A stretch of 64,000 nt of DNA from contig NZ_CP020949.1 in NCBI RefSeq assembly GCF_000172795.2, forward strand, positions 209,668 through 273,667, in the 5' to 3' direction. The DNA is from Rhizobium sp. CIAT894. Lineage in GTDB: Bacteria; Pseudomonadota; Alphaproteobacteria; Rhizobiales; Rhizobiaceae. The notes beneath the pieces were generated by a model that saw only the letters and a program-made list of their open reading frames with translations, made no database searches and was not told where the DNA came from. The translations under genes and the position numbers were made by a program. This document shows positions 11,062-19,238 of the stretch, piece after piece; positions within the stretch are counted from its first letter, which is position 1, and each line of letters starts with the position of its first letter.

Positions 11062-11175
11062 AGCCCGAACCTTAGGTATCTTAGGTTTCCGTGGTGGAAA
11101 CATTACAGAAAAGGTTGGCCGGTCCTACGGCGAGTTCGGCACGACAGTGTTCCGGTCCCTAGATGCGGCTCAGCC
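11062..11175 (+). pseudogene. Relic of a D-isomer 2-hydroxyacid dehydrogenase
   Basis: One frame reads ARTLGILGF, then a degenerate glycine loop RGGNITEKVGRSYGEFG and TTVFRSLDAA. This resembles the NAD-binding segment of D-2-hydroxyacid dehydrogenases (TLGILGxGxIGxxVA...FG...V...D). Flanking frames are interrupted, so it is a short gene fragment. It lies in the same orientation as the HisD-like gene. The same enzyme family includes (S)-sulfolactate dehydrogenase, which would fit a decayed sulfonate pathway, but the fragment is too short to assign a substrate. Confidence 0.45.
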
Positions 11176-11634
11176 GTGTCGGTGTAAGGCCAGCACCGGA
11201 TGCGGCATCGACGACGGCGTTGCTGTCCAAACCCAACGTCGCACGAACTCTTTGCTCGTGTGCTTCCGCCGCCTGCGGATTCTAAACGTCCAATTCACGA
11301 ACGAGTGCTCAGACGCCAATCGCTGAACGCATTCGTGGCCCCCAAGATCGAGAATTCTCTGGCCTTTCCCTCGGCTGATGCAAAAACAGTGCGGCTTAGA
11401 CTAGCAAACACTTCCAACGCGCTTCGTTACAAAGCCGCAGGCTCGAATCTCCGCTCTTTGAAACAGTACCGCATTACTGTATCTCGTGTCCGCCTTCCAA
11501 AGTTGATGAACACCGCCGGCACGCAGTACTGAATGATCGGTTCGGGACTAACGTTGACCAGAGCAGGCATATAAGCCGAACTGTCGAGTTCGTAGGGTCC
11601 TTTCATCACATCCGGAGAAAGGATATCATTCGTT
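11176..11634. other. Region without a recognisable gene
   Basis: About 460 bases between the dehydrogenase relic and the PEBP-like gene. Frames are short and show no known motif; it probably consists of decayed sequence. A ribosome site GGAGAAAGGA lies at its right end before the ATG at 11635. Confidence 0.5.
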
Positions 11635-12174
11635 ATGAAATTTGGTTGGATCGCTGGGGCGGCCTTATTCGCGGCAGGCTTTACGCAGGCTGCAGATTTT
11701 AAGGCCGAAAGCCCAGAATTTGCCGATGGCAAGGTCAAGCAGGCACAGTTCGCAAATGTCTTTGGCTGCAGCGGTGAAAATATTTCACCGGCAATCAGCT
11801 GGTCGGACGCACCGAAGGGGACTAAAAGCTTTGTCGTGACGATCTACGACAAGGATGCTCCGAGCGGCTCGGGGTTCTGGCACTGGGTGGTTGTCGATAT
11901 TCCAGCGGACGTGACCTCGCTTGCGGCAGGCGTCGGTTCCGACGCATCCAAGCTTCCCAAAGGCGCCCGGATGGTTAACAACGATGCAACCCAGGCAGGC
12001 TTTCTTGGTTCTTGCCCGCCAGCCGGCGAAACTCATGAGTATCGGATCGCGGTCAAGGCGCTCAAAGTTGACAAGCTGCAGGTACCAGACAATGCAACGG
12101 GTGCACTGACCGGTTTCGTCTCCAATATGAGCAAGCTCGCCGAGGCAAGTGTCGTCGCCAAAGGCGGCCGCTAA
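11635..12174 (+). CDS. YbhB/YbcL-type (PEBP) secreted protein
   Basis: A 179-residue phosphatidylethanolamine-binding-protein homologue. Residues 1-20 form a signal peptide (MKFGWIAGAALFAAGFTQAA) with a likely cut after A-D-A-like residues, so it is probably periplasmic. The core shows the PEBP ligand-pocket signature (ENISPAISWSDAPKGTKSF, DKDAPSGSGFWHWVVVDIP, and GSCPPAGETHEYRIAVKAL). The role of bacterial PEBPs is poorly known. It precedes an AraC regulator by 23 bases on the same strand, so the two may be coexpressed. Confidence 0.9.
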   Translation: MKFGWIAGAALFAAGFTQAADFKAESPEFADGKVKQAQFANVFGCSGENISPAISWSDAPKGTKSFVVTIYDKDAPSGSGFWHWVVVDIPADVTSLAAGVGSDASKLPKGARMVNNDATQAGFLGSCPPAGETHEYRIAVKALKVDKLQVPDNATGALTGFVSNMSKLAEASVVAKGGR

Positions 12175-12197
12175 GCTTAAGAAGGACAGTGCCTCTC

Positions 12198-13193
12198 ATG
12201 GATAACAAAGCTCGGCAGATGATCGCGGCACGGACTGGTATCGGCGCGACCGGCCACGTCACCCAAGCCACGCGCCTGGGGTTTACCTCGATCACCACCG
12301 CGCTTCCTATGATCGTCGTCGTCCATCGGGGCCGCAAGGTCATTCAATGCCCGGGTCATCGTTTCGTTGTTGATCCGGGCGAAGCGATCGCCATTGCGCA
12401 AGGCCATATCTTCGACTTCGAGAATGCCCCTTCTGAGGACGGAGATTATGAAGCGCGGTGGCTGACCGTCGACAGCAAGCTCATTGCCACGTTCGGTGTC
12501 GTAAAGGGCAGCGATCCCGTCGCGCCCGCGCGCCTTCTCGGACGCATGAGCAAGGGTTTGTCCGACGCTTTCGAGGCGGCTATTACGGCGCTCGGCAACG
12601 AGGACGAATTGCCGGACGCTATCGTCGAGCATCGTGTAACCGAGCTGCTTGCCTGGATGCGATCGAGCGGCCTCTGCTTCCCACTGGCTCAGGCCCAAAG
12701 CTATGCGGCGCGCATTCGCACGCTCGTAGCCGAGCGGCCGGACCATGGCTGGTCTGGAGCGGAGATCTGTTCTCTGTTGGGCCTTAGCGAGGCGACTTTG
12801 CGTCGTCGATTGCACGATGAGAGCATCAAGCTTCGTGAGCTCGTTACTGACGTCAGAATGATTCATGCGATGAGCCTCCTGCAATCATCTAGGCTACCGA
12901 TTTCATCCATCGCCGCGAGCTCGGGTTTTGCGTCGCAAAGCAAATTTGCTATCCGGTTCCGGACGCGATTCGGATTTCCTCCCACTGCGATTCGTGGGCA
13001 TAACCGCGGTCCGGCCGCATCGGGGTCCCACCATGCTCGACTCAGCCCTGCTGAAAAGGAGCGTGTCGGCCAGTCACCTGCGCACTCTGAACAGGAAACG
13101 CGAAACGTCAACCGCTGCACATTTCCCTCTACTCGCTATGAACATGAAGATCATTATCCTCGCCACAAAGCCGGGAGGCATTTTCTCCCCTGA
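12198..13193 (+). CDS. AraC family transcriptional regulator
   Basis: A regulator of about 331 residues with an N-terminal cupin-like sensing region (PGHRFVVDPGEAIAIAQGH) and two helix-turn-helix units in the C-terminal half (GWSGAEICSLLGLSEATLRRRLHD and PISSIAASSGFASQSKFAIRFRTRFGFPPTAIR). I prefer the ATG at 12198; a GTG at 12189 is closer to the AAGGA sequence. The protein runs roughly 60 residues past the usual AraC end, in a His- and Arg-rich tail that looks like read-through into non-coding sequence. This suggests that the original stop was lost in a rearrangement. Confidence 0.82.
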   Translation: MDNKARQMIAARTGIGATGHVTQATRLGFTSITTALPMIVVVHRGRKVIQCPGHRFVVDPGEAIAIAQGHIFDFENAPSEDGDYEARWLTVDSKLIATFGVVKGSDPVAPARLLGRMSKGLSDAFEAAITALGNEDELPDAIVEHRVTELLAWMRSSGLCFPLAQAQSYAARIRTLVAERPDHGWSGAEICSLLGLSEATLRRRLHDESIKLRELVTDVRMIHAMSLLQSSRLPISSIAASSGFASQSKFAIRFRTRFGFPPTAIRGHNRGPAASGSHHARLSPAEKERVGQSPAHSEQETRNVNRCTFPSTRYEHEDHYPRHKAGRHFLP

Positions 13194-13548
13194 ATTCATC
13201 GGCGGTTTCACATCGCCGCTCATCGAACATCTGCCTCCGCGGAACACCAGGTGAACCGGTAATTCTCTGGCAAACCAGGCCCATTCATTTAGCGCTTTCC
13301 GCTTCGATTACGGTAGAGCTTCTGCCCGCATACAGGCAACGGTAGAGTAGATTCTCTCTACGAGCGTCGATGAGAGGTGCAGGGTATTAGAGAACGCAAG
13401 GAGATCACCTCCCTATAGCGGCTTGTTATCGCACATTCGGAAAATGATATTGGAAGCGGCGGAGAACTTCAACTAGCCTAAGAATTGTCGATGGACGCAA
13501 TCGACGGAGGGCTCGACTTAGTTCGCGAGCAAATAATGGGAGGGATTC

Positions 13549-13857
13549 TTGATAGCGGCGTTGGTTTTATTTCCTGTTCCTAGTGGGACGACTTTGGACC
13601 AGATGAGGGAAGCATATGAGCTCTCAGCACCTCGATTCCGAGACGTCAGCGAGCTTCTAAGCAAATATTATCTTTTCGATGGAGACACTCAGGGCGGCGC
13701 CTTCTACCTCTGGTCGACCCGTGCAACAGCAGAATCGTTTTTCGACGCAACCTGGCGTGAAGCCTTGACCGAACGCTATGGTGCTCCGCCCAAGCTTTCT
13801 ATGTTTGAGGTGCCCGTTGCAATCGATAACGTCGCTACCGCCAGGTGTCAGCTTTAA
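13549..13857 (+). CDS. YdhR-like small monooxygenase-fold protein
   Basis: A 102-residue protein starting at a TTG, five bases after GGGAGG. The pattern SAPRFRDVSELLSKYYLFD, GGAFYLWSTRATAESFF and YGAPPKLSMFEVPVAIDN is that of the YdhR/antibiotic-biosynthesis-monooxygenase-like dimeric alpha/beta barrel family, whose members are putative cofactor-free monooxygenases or isomerases of aromatic substrates. It lies upstream of the CoxG-hydroxylase operon on the same strand with a gap of about 165 bases and may act in the same pathway. Confidence 0.75.
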   Translation: MIAALVLFPVPSGTTLDQMREAYELSAPRFRDVSELLSKYYLFDGDTQGGAFYLWSTRATAESFFDATWREALTERYGAPPKLSMFEVPVAIDNVATARCQL

Positions 13858-14021
13858 CGATAATGTTGACTGCTCAGTTTCTAGCCATCGAAGCGGCCCA
13901 AGCCGCGCGAAGAGGTCCGCTGCCGAAGGCAGCTTAGTTTTGGCGTAGAGTGATCGCAGAGCCAAAGACTAGATTAGTGCGCTAGCATTTGCCTACAGAA
14001 AGCATCTAGGGAGGAATTCTA

Positions 14022-14495
14022 ATGGCGGTCTTACTATCCGGACAGTATTCGTTACCCGTAAGCCGGGAAGTCGTCTACGCGGCGCTGAACGATCCAGACG
14101 TCCTGCGTGAATGTATCCCAGGGTGCGAAGAGCTGGAAGTGCGCTCCGACGGTATATTCGCAGCAGTCGTGCGACTGGAACTTGGTCCTCTGAAGACTCG
14201 CTTTCGGGGAAAGGTCCGGCTGGAGGACTTGGACCCGCCGAACTCCTATCGAATTTCTGGTGAGGGTGATGGTGGAATAGCAGGCTTCGCAAAAGGTGGC
14301 GCCGCGCTAAAACTGGTCCCGGACGACGAGGGGGGTACGCTTCTGTCTTATGAAGCTGAAGCCAATATCAACGGCAAGATTGCTCAGCTTGGGCAGCGAT
14401 TGATTACCAGCACAAGCAAAAAAATTGCAGACCGCTTCTTTGAAAGCCTGACCAACCGTCTGCAACCTAATCCCCGCACCGCTGAATCCCAATAA
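14022..14495 (+). CDS. CoxG-like SRPBCC protein
   Basis: A 157-residue START/SRPBCC-fold protein (SREVVYAALNDPDVLRECIPGCEELE, then GKVRLEDLDPPNSYRI and GTLLSYEAEANINGKIAQLGQRLI), the signature of carbon-monoxide-dehydrogenase subunit G homologues. CoxG proteins recruit or stabilise molybdenum hydroxylases at the membrane. It is the first gene of an operon that ends with the importer, and has a strong AGGGAGGA ribosome site. Its cofactor partner is presumably the hydroxylase encoded at 15482-19216. Confidence 0.87.
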   Translation: MAVLLSGQYSLPVSREVVYAALNDPDVLRECIPGCEELEVRSDGIFAAVVRLELGPLKTRFRGKVRLEDLDPPNSYRISGEGDGGIAGFAKGGAALKLVPDDEGGTLLSYEAEANINGKIAQLGQRLITSTSKKIADRFFESLTNRLQPNPRTAESQ

Positions 14496-14542
14496 CGAGA
14501 TCTTCGACCCAGTCAAAACTCTGAATCGAAAGGTAATGTGAA

Positions 14543-15469
14543 ATGCCAAAAATAACGGAACTGACTTTCTTCAGCGAGGGTTTAAAGCTCAAAGGTCTCC
14601 TCTACGAGCCCGACGACCTGAAACCAGGGGAGAAGCGCGCTACGGTAGTGTGCTGCCACGGGTACACCGGAATGAAGGATGTATATCTCCTTCCCGTCCC
14701 GGAACGCCTGGCCCTTCACGGCTACGTCGCTTTCGCATTTGACCACCGAGGCTTTGGAAAGAGCGACGGTGTGCGTGCTCGGCTGATACCTCCTGAGCAA
14801 GTCGAAGACATTCGCAATGCGATAACGTTCGTATCGACGTTGCCCTCTGTGGATACCGACCGTATCGCGCTCTATGGCACATCATTTGGCGGAGGAAATG
14901 TCATCGCGGCGACCGCGACCGATGATCGCGTTCAGTGCGTTGTCTCCGTGGTCCCTGTTGGCAATGGCGAGCGTTGGATGAAAAGCTTGCGTAAACATTG
15001 GGAATGGTTGAAGTTCCAGGACGTTCTCGCGGAGGATCGTCGCCAGAGAGTGCTCACCGGCGAGTCACGCCGGGTTGACGTCACCGAGCTGATGCCCGGA
15101 GACCCCCACTCACGGCAAGTTATCCAGGAGAAGGTGAAGGCCGCCGAAACCTACACGCAGGGCTACCCTCTTGAAAACGCTGAAGCTACGATCCGCTGGC
15201 GGCCTGAGGATTTCGTTCAAGCGGTAGCTCCTCGCCCCATCCTCTTTATGCACACCGAATGCGACGGGCTCGTTCCAATTGACGAGTGCTATGCGCTGTA
15301 CGCAAAGGCCCAAGAACCGAAGAAGCTTATCACTATACCGAACGCGGACCACTATGATGTGTATCAGTTCGTAAACCCGGATGTCTTCGAGAAAGTGATC
15401 GCTGAAACCATTGCTTGGTATGACATGCACCTAAAGACGAAGGTGAAACGCATCGCAGAAGTCGCATAG
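14543..15469 (+). CDS. Alpha/beta hydrolase
   Basis: A 308-residue serine hydrolase. The oxyanion-hole segment CCHGYTG is at 37-43, the nucleophile elbow GTSFGG at 112-117 (Ser114), the acid probably Asp in HTECDGLVPIDE, and the His in NADHYDVY near the C-terminus, so the triad is complete. It has no signal peptide and is therefore cytoplasmic. It lies between the CoxG-like and hydroxylase genes, so it probably hydrolyses a C-C, amide or ester bond in the intermediate made by the hydroxylase. The substrate cannot be read from sequence. Confidence 0.85.
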   Translation: MPKITELTFFSEGLKLKGLLYEPDDLKPGEKRATVVCCHGYTGMKDVYLLPVPERLALHGYVAFAFDHRGFGKSDGVRARLIPPEQVEDIRNAITFVSTLPSVDTDRIALYGTSFGGGNVIAATATDDRVQCVVSVVPVGNGERWMKSLRKHWEWLKFQDVLAEDRRQRVLTGESRRVDVTELMPGDPHSRQVIQEKVKAAETYTQGYPLENAEATIRWRPEDFVQAVAPRPILFMHTECDGLVPIDECYALYAKAQEPKKLITIPNADHYDVYQFVNPDVFEKVIAETIAWYDMHLKTKVKRIAEVA

Positions 15470-15481
15470 GGAGGTATTACC

Positions 15482-16348
15482 ATGGCGCTACCCGTTTTTG
15501 ACTACCTCGCTCCTAAAAGTATCGAAGAGGCCTGCGCAGCACTGCAGTCCAAACCCGACACATCGAAATTGATAGCGGGGGGGCAATCCGTATTGCGCGT
15601 TATGAAATTCCGGATCATGGCCCCTGAGCTTCTAGTGGACGTGAAAGCGATACCCGGGCTGCGTTATGTTGAAGAAGAACCGGACGTCCTGCGTATCGGC
15701 GCTACTGCGACCCAGACCGACGTCTTGCGTTCGGAGATTGTTCGGACCGAATTTCCTCTATTGTTCGAGGCCATCTCGCGAATTGCAACGACAGCGGTCA
15801 GAAATACAGCAACCATCGTCGGCAACATCTGCGTGGGTCACACGGCGAGTGACCCGTCAGCAGCCTTGCTCGCGCTCGACGCAATCCTTGTTGTGGTTGG
15901 CACCACCGGTGAGCGCGTCGTGCCCATCAGCGAGTTCTTCGTCGGGCATATGACAACATCGCTGGATGCGACGGAGCTGGTTCGTGAGATCCGTATACCT
16001 CGGCGCAAGGGCAATCTGGGTATGGCCTATCTGGCTCATGCCGGGAGAGCTGCGATGGAAACCCCGCTAGTCGCGGCAGGAGCAATTCTGTCGGTCCGGG
16101 ATGGGGTGTGTACGGGGGCGACCATTGCCCTGGCGGGAGCCGATGAGACCCCTATCCGCGTTGGTCGCGCGGAGGAGGCGCTTGTCGGAACCAGGATCGA
16201 TGATCGCACGATTCTCCAGGCCTCGTCCATCGCAGCAGAAGACTGTTCGCCGGACACCGACGTTTACGCGTCCGGCGAATATCGTCGCAGGCTCGTTGCA
16301 GTCTACGTGCGCGACGCCCTGCGAACGGCGGCAAGTCGCGTGCAGTAA
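15482..16348 (+). CDS. Molybdenum hydroxylase, FAD-binding medium subunit
   Basis: A 288-residue CoxM/XdhB-type subunit. FAD-contact segments are IAGGQSVL (about 31-38) and the AVRNTATIVGNICVGH region near 100-118, and a C-terminal CO-dehydrogenase flavoprotein domain is present. It passes electrons from the [2Fe-2S] subunit to FAD. Twelve bases separate it from the hydrolase gene and 20 from the iron-sulfur subunit gene; both have good ribosome sites (AGGGAGG). The order medium-small-large is usual for such operons. Confidence 0.9.
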   Translation: MALPVFDYLAPKSIEEACAALQSKPDTSKLIAGGQSVLRVMKFRIMAPELLVDVKAIPGLRYVEEEPDVLRIGATATQTDVLRSEIVRTEFPLLFEAISRIATTAVRNTATIVGNICVGHTASDPSAALLALDAILVVVGTTGERVVPISEFFVGHMTTSLDATELVREIRIPRRKGNLGMAYLAHAGRAAMETPLVAAGAILSVRDGVCTGATIALAGADETPIRVGRAEEALVGTRIDDRTILQASSIAAEDCSPDTDVYASGEYRRRLVAVYVRDALRTAASRVQ

Positions 16349-16368
16349 GTTGTAAGGGAGGAAAAAGA

Positions 16369-16851
16369 ATGCGTAGCCATATAGCGCTTCAGATAAACGG
16401 GCGGCGGCACACATCGGAGATCGAGCCCAACACTCTGCTGCTCGATTTCCTCAGGTGGGAGGTCGGCCTGACCGGAACGAAGGAAGGTTGTGGCGAGGGC
16501 GTCTGTGGTTCCTGCACAGTCGATGTAGATGGGGAATTAGTCAGATCCTGTTTAACGCTTGCGGTTCAAGTTGCAGGAAAGTCAGTTACAACGATCGAAG
16601 GAATGGCAAATGGCGAGAAGTTGCACCCGCTTCAACGGAAATTCTTGGAGCATGGTGCTGTTCAGTGCGGGTTCTGTTCACCGGGCCTGATCGTTACCGC
16701 GAACGCTCTCCTGGCAGCAAATCCGAACCCCAGTGAAGCCGAGGTCCGTGACGCGCTCAGAGGTAATTTCTGTCGTTGTACCGGGTACGTTAAGATCATC
16801 GAAGCCGTTCTGGCAGCAGCAAGCGAGATGCGGAGCAACGCTCATGAATAA
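16369..16851 (+). CDS. Molybdenum hydroxylase, [2Fe-2S] small subunit
   Basis: A 160-residue CoxS/XdhA-type protein. The N-terminal plant-ferredoxin-like domain carries CGEGVCGSCTV and a further Cys in VRSCL. The C-terminal helical domain carries CGFCSPG and CRCTGY, together the ligands for two [2Fe-2S] clusters. It relays electrons from the molybdenum site to FAD. Its stop overlaps the start of the large subunit by eight bases, indicating translational coupling. Confidence 0.94.
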   Translation: MRSHIALQINGRRHTSEIEPNTLLLDFLRWEVGLTGTKEGCGEGVCGSCTVDVDGELVRSCLTLAVQVAGKSVTTIEGMANGEKLHPLQRKFLEHGAVQCGFCSPGLIVTANALLAANPNPSEAEVRDALRGNFCRCTGYVKIIEAVLAAASEMRSNAHE

Positions 16852-19216
16852 TCCGACCGAAGAATTCAGCGTTGTTGGCAAGAACGTTATACGCGAAGAG
16901 GGTCCCGGAAAGGTCACGGGATTCGGTAAGTATGCAATTGACATCGAGTTTCCGCGAATGCTTTGGGCGAAGGTCAAGCGGAGCACTCGGCCACATGCCA
17001 AAATTCTAAACGTGGATATCAGCCGAGCTCAGGCCCTGCCGGGTGTGCATGCGGTGGTCGTCGACAAGGACTGCCCTCAGACGCTGTTCGGCTTCGGCTG
17101 CTATGACGAACCCCTGCTTGCCAGAGATAAAGTTCGCTATATCGGAGAACCAGTGGCAGCCGTCGCTGCTGATAGCGAGGCCATTGCAGAAATGGCGTGC
17201 GACCTCATTGAGGTCGACTATGAGGATTTGCCTGCAATTTTCGATCCTTGGGAGGCGTTTGGGGCTAATCCCAAGACGCTGATTCACGAAAACCAGGCAA
17301 ATTATCGGCGGGTTCCTATTGGTCCCGTTCAGTACGACGCGAAGCACCCTAACGCATTCGGCTATTACCGTATCCGCACTGGCGAAGTCTCAAAAGGCTT
17401 CGAGGAAGCGGACGCGATCATCGAGAAGACATACTCAAACGCGATGATGGCTCATGCGACAATGGAGCGACACAACTGCATTTCTCATTGGGGTGCGGAT
17501 GACAACATTACAGTATGGTCTTCCTCCCAGGCCGCCTATCCCCTGCTCAATCAAATCAGTGAGGCCCTTGACGTCCCTCACTCGCGCATTCGCGTCATCA
17601 TTCCGAAGTATGTCGGCGGCGGCTTCGGCGGAAAGATTGAGATGAAGGCTGAGGGCTTGTGCGCAGTGCTTTCGCGCGCCGCAGGTTATCGCCCAATCAA
17701 AATCGTCTACACTCGCGAGGAATCGCTTTGCTGGGCTGGAGTTCAACATCCGTTTGAAATGCGCATCAAGTCTGGCGTCCGGAAAGACGGAGTTATCACT
17801 GCGTGCGAGATGTTCGTCCTAGTCAATGGAGGAGCCTACGCGCAACACGGTTTCCTCGTGACACGCCAGGCAAGTTACGGCCCGCTCGGTTCTTATCGCT
17901 TTCCGCACTTCAAGCTCGACAATTATGTCGTCTACACAAACAATCCTCCGGGTGTGGCGTATCGAGGCTTTGGCAACACTCAGATCCATTTCGCGCTTGA
18001 ATCCCACATTGACGAGTTGGCTCATGCAATCGGCATGGACCCCTACGAAATCCGACGGAGAAACGTCCTCCACGAGAACGAGATCAACGCGGCAGGCGAG
18101 ATACAACATTCCGTGGCGGGCGCGGAATTGCTCGATGAAATAAAGTCCGGTCTGGAGCGCCATGGGCCTCTTGAACGGGTTGACGGCCCCTGGCGACGCG
18201 GGAGAGGTATCGCATTTGCGAACAAGGACAGCGTCGCGCCCTCAGCCTCCTCCGCCATCGTGAAGATTCATAACGACGAAACTGTGGAAATTCGCCACAG
18301 CGCCGGCAATATCGGTCAAGGGAGCTCAACGACTCTCATCCAGATTGCAGCGGAGTTCTTCAAGGTGACGCCGGAGCGGGTGAGGACTGCGGAGGTCGAC
18401 ACTTGGGTGACTCCGTACGATCAGCTAACGGGATCAAGCCGCCTTACCTTCGCTGCCGGCAATGCCGTCTTAATGGCGTGCGAAGATGTCAAAAGACAAG
18501 TGATAAAGATGGCTTCGGAGCTCATGCAGGCAACCCCGGAAGAGCTCGAACTGGCCGACATGAATGTCTTCGTGAGAGACAACCCCGCACGTTTGATGCG
18601 GGTCCGAGACCTCTTCCGTACCGTCTTTTTCACGGGTTCGTTTCTTCCTGCCGGAGGCGAATTGTTAGGCAAGGCGACCTTCACGGTCCCGTCGAGCAAG
18701 ATCGACCCTGAAACTGGGCATGCCGCCAATGACGGTCTGCGTAAGATATTTTCCTTCTGTACCAGGGCGGCACAGGCGGTGGAGGTGGCAGTCAACATAG
18801 AAACGGGCCAGGTCAAGCTTGAGAAAATCGCTATTGCGAATGATCTCGGCAAAGCGATTAACCCAATGTCATGTGAAGGGCAAATGCATGCCGCAATTTC
18901 CATGGGGCTCGGTCAGGCAATCTCGGAGGAGTTGCAGATCAGCGAGGGAAGTATCCTGAATGGCGATTTCTCATCCTATCGGTTTTTGACGGCAAAGGAC
19001 GCACCTTCAAACGAGCACGTTTCTACCCACATCGTCGAGATACCCCAATTTGACGGCCCCTATCAAGCGAAAGGCTTTTCAGAAGCAACAACATCGCCGA
19101 CGGCCCCAGCGATCGCCAACGCGATTTTCGACGCTGTCGGCGTGCGTCTCCGCCACATGCCCATGACACCGGAAAGGGTGCTGGAGGCGCTCGACCAGCT
19201 GAATACAGAGAATTGA
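16844..19216 (+). CDS. Molybdenum hydroxylase, catalytic large subunit (xanthine dehydrogenase/aldehyde oxidase type)
   Basis: A 790-residue molybdopterin-binding subunit starting at the ATG at 16844, inside a longer open frame. GGGFGGK at 258-264 contacts the cofactor, and GNIGQGSST and the C-terminal KGFSEATTSPTAPAIANA segment follow, the latter supplying the conserved catalytic Glu. At residues 372-377 it has AYRGFG, as in xanthine dehydrogenase-like enzymes, not the AYxCSFR loop whose Cys binds copper in true CO dehydrogenase. It should therefore hydroxylate an organic substrate, such as an aldehyde or N-heterocycle, using water. The substrate is unknown; the importer downstream suggests an imported compound. 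Confidence 0.92.
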   Translation: MNNPTEEFSVVGKNVIREEGPGKVTGFGKYAIDIEFPRMLWAKVKRSTRPHAKILNVDISRAQALPGVHAVVVDKDCPQTLFGFGCYDEPLLARDKVRYIGEPVAAVAADSEAIAEMACDLIEVDYEDLPAIFDPWEAFGANPKTLIHENQANYRRVPIGPVQYDAKHPNAFGYYRIRTGEVSKGFEEADAIIEKTYSNAMMAHATMERHNCISHWGADDNITVWSSSQAAYPLLNQISEALDVPHSRIRVIIPKYVGGGFGGKIEMKAEGLCAVLSRAAGYRPIKIVYTREESLCWAGVQHPFEMRIKSGVRKDGVITACEMFVLVNGGAYAQHGFLVTRQASYGPLGSYRFPHFKLDNYVVYTNNPPGVAYRGFGNTQIHFALESHIDELAHAIGMDPYEIRRRNVLHENEINAAGEIQHSVAGAELLDEIKSGLERHGPLERVDGPWRRGRGIAFANKDSVAPSASSAIVKIHNDETVEIRHSAGNIGQGSSTTLIQIAAEFFKVTPERVRTAEVDTWVTPYDQLTGSSRLTFAAGNAVLMACEDVKRQVIKMASELMQATPEELELADMNVFVRDNPARLMRVRDLFRTVFFTGSFLPAGGELLGKATFTVPSSKIDPETGHAANDGLRKIFSFCTRAAQAVEVAVNIETGQVKLEKIAIANDLGKAINPMSCEGQMHAAISMGLGQAISEELQISEGSILNGDFSSYRFLTAKDAPSNEHVSTHIVEIPQFDGPYQAKGFSEATTSPTAPAIANAIFDAVGVRLRHMPMTPERVLEALDQLNTEN

Positions 19217-19238
19217 ACTGACATAACGGGAGGAAAAT

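Noticed and set aside
13858..14021. Minus-strand segment reading LRSLYAKTKLPSAADLFARL, resembling the end of a LuxR helix-turn-helix
   Set aside because: Only about 25 residues, no upstream part, and no supporting start; too little to call a relic.
14022..19216. Aerobic CO dehydrogenase operon
   Set aside because: The large subunit lacks the AYxCSFR loop and the operon carries an amino-acid-type importer and hydrolase instead of cox accessory genes.
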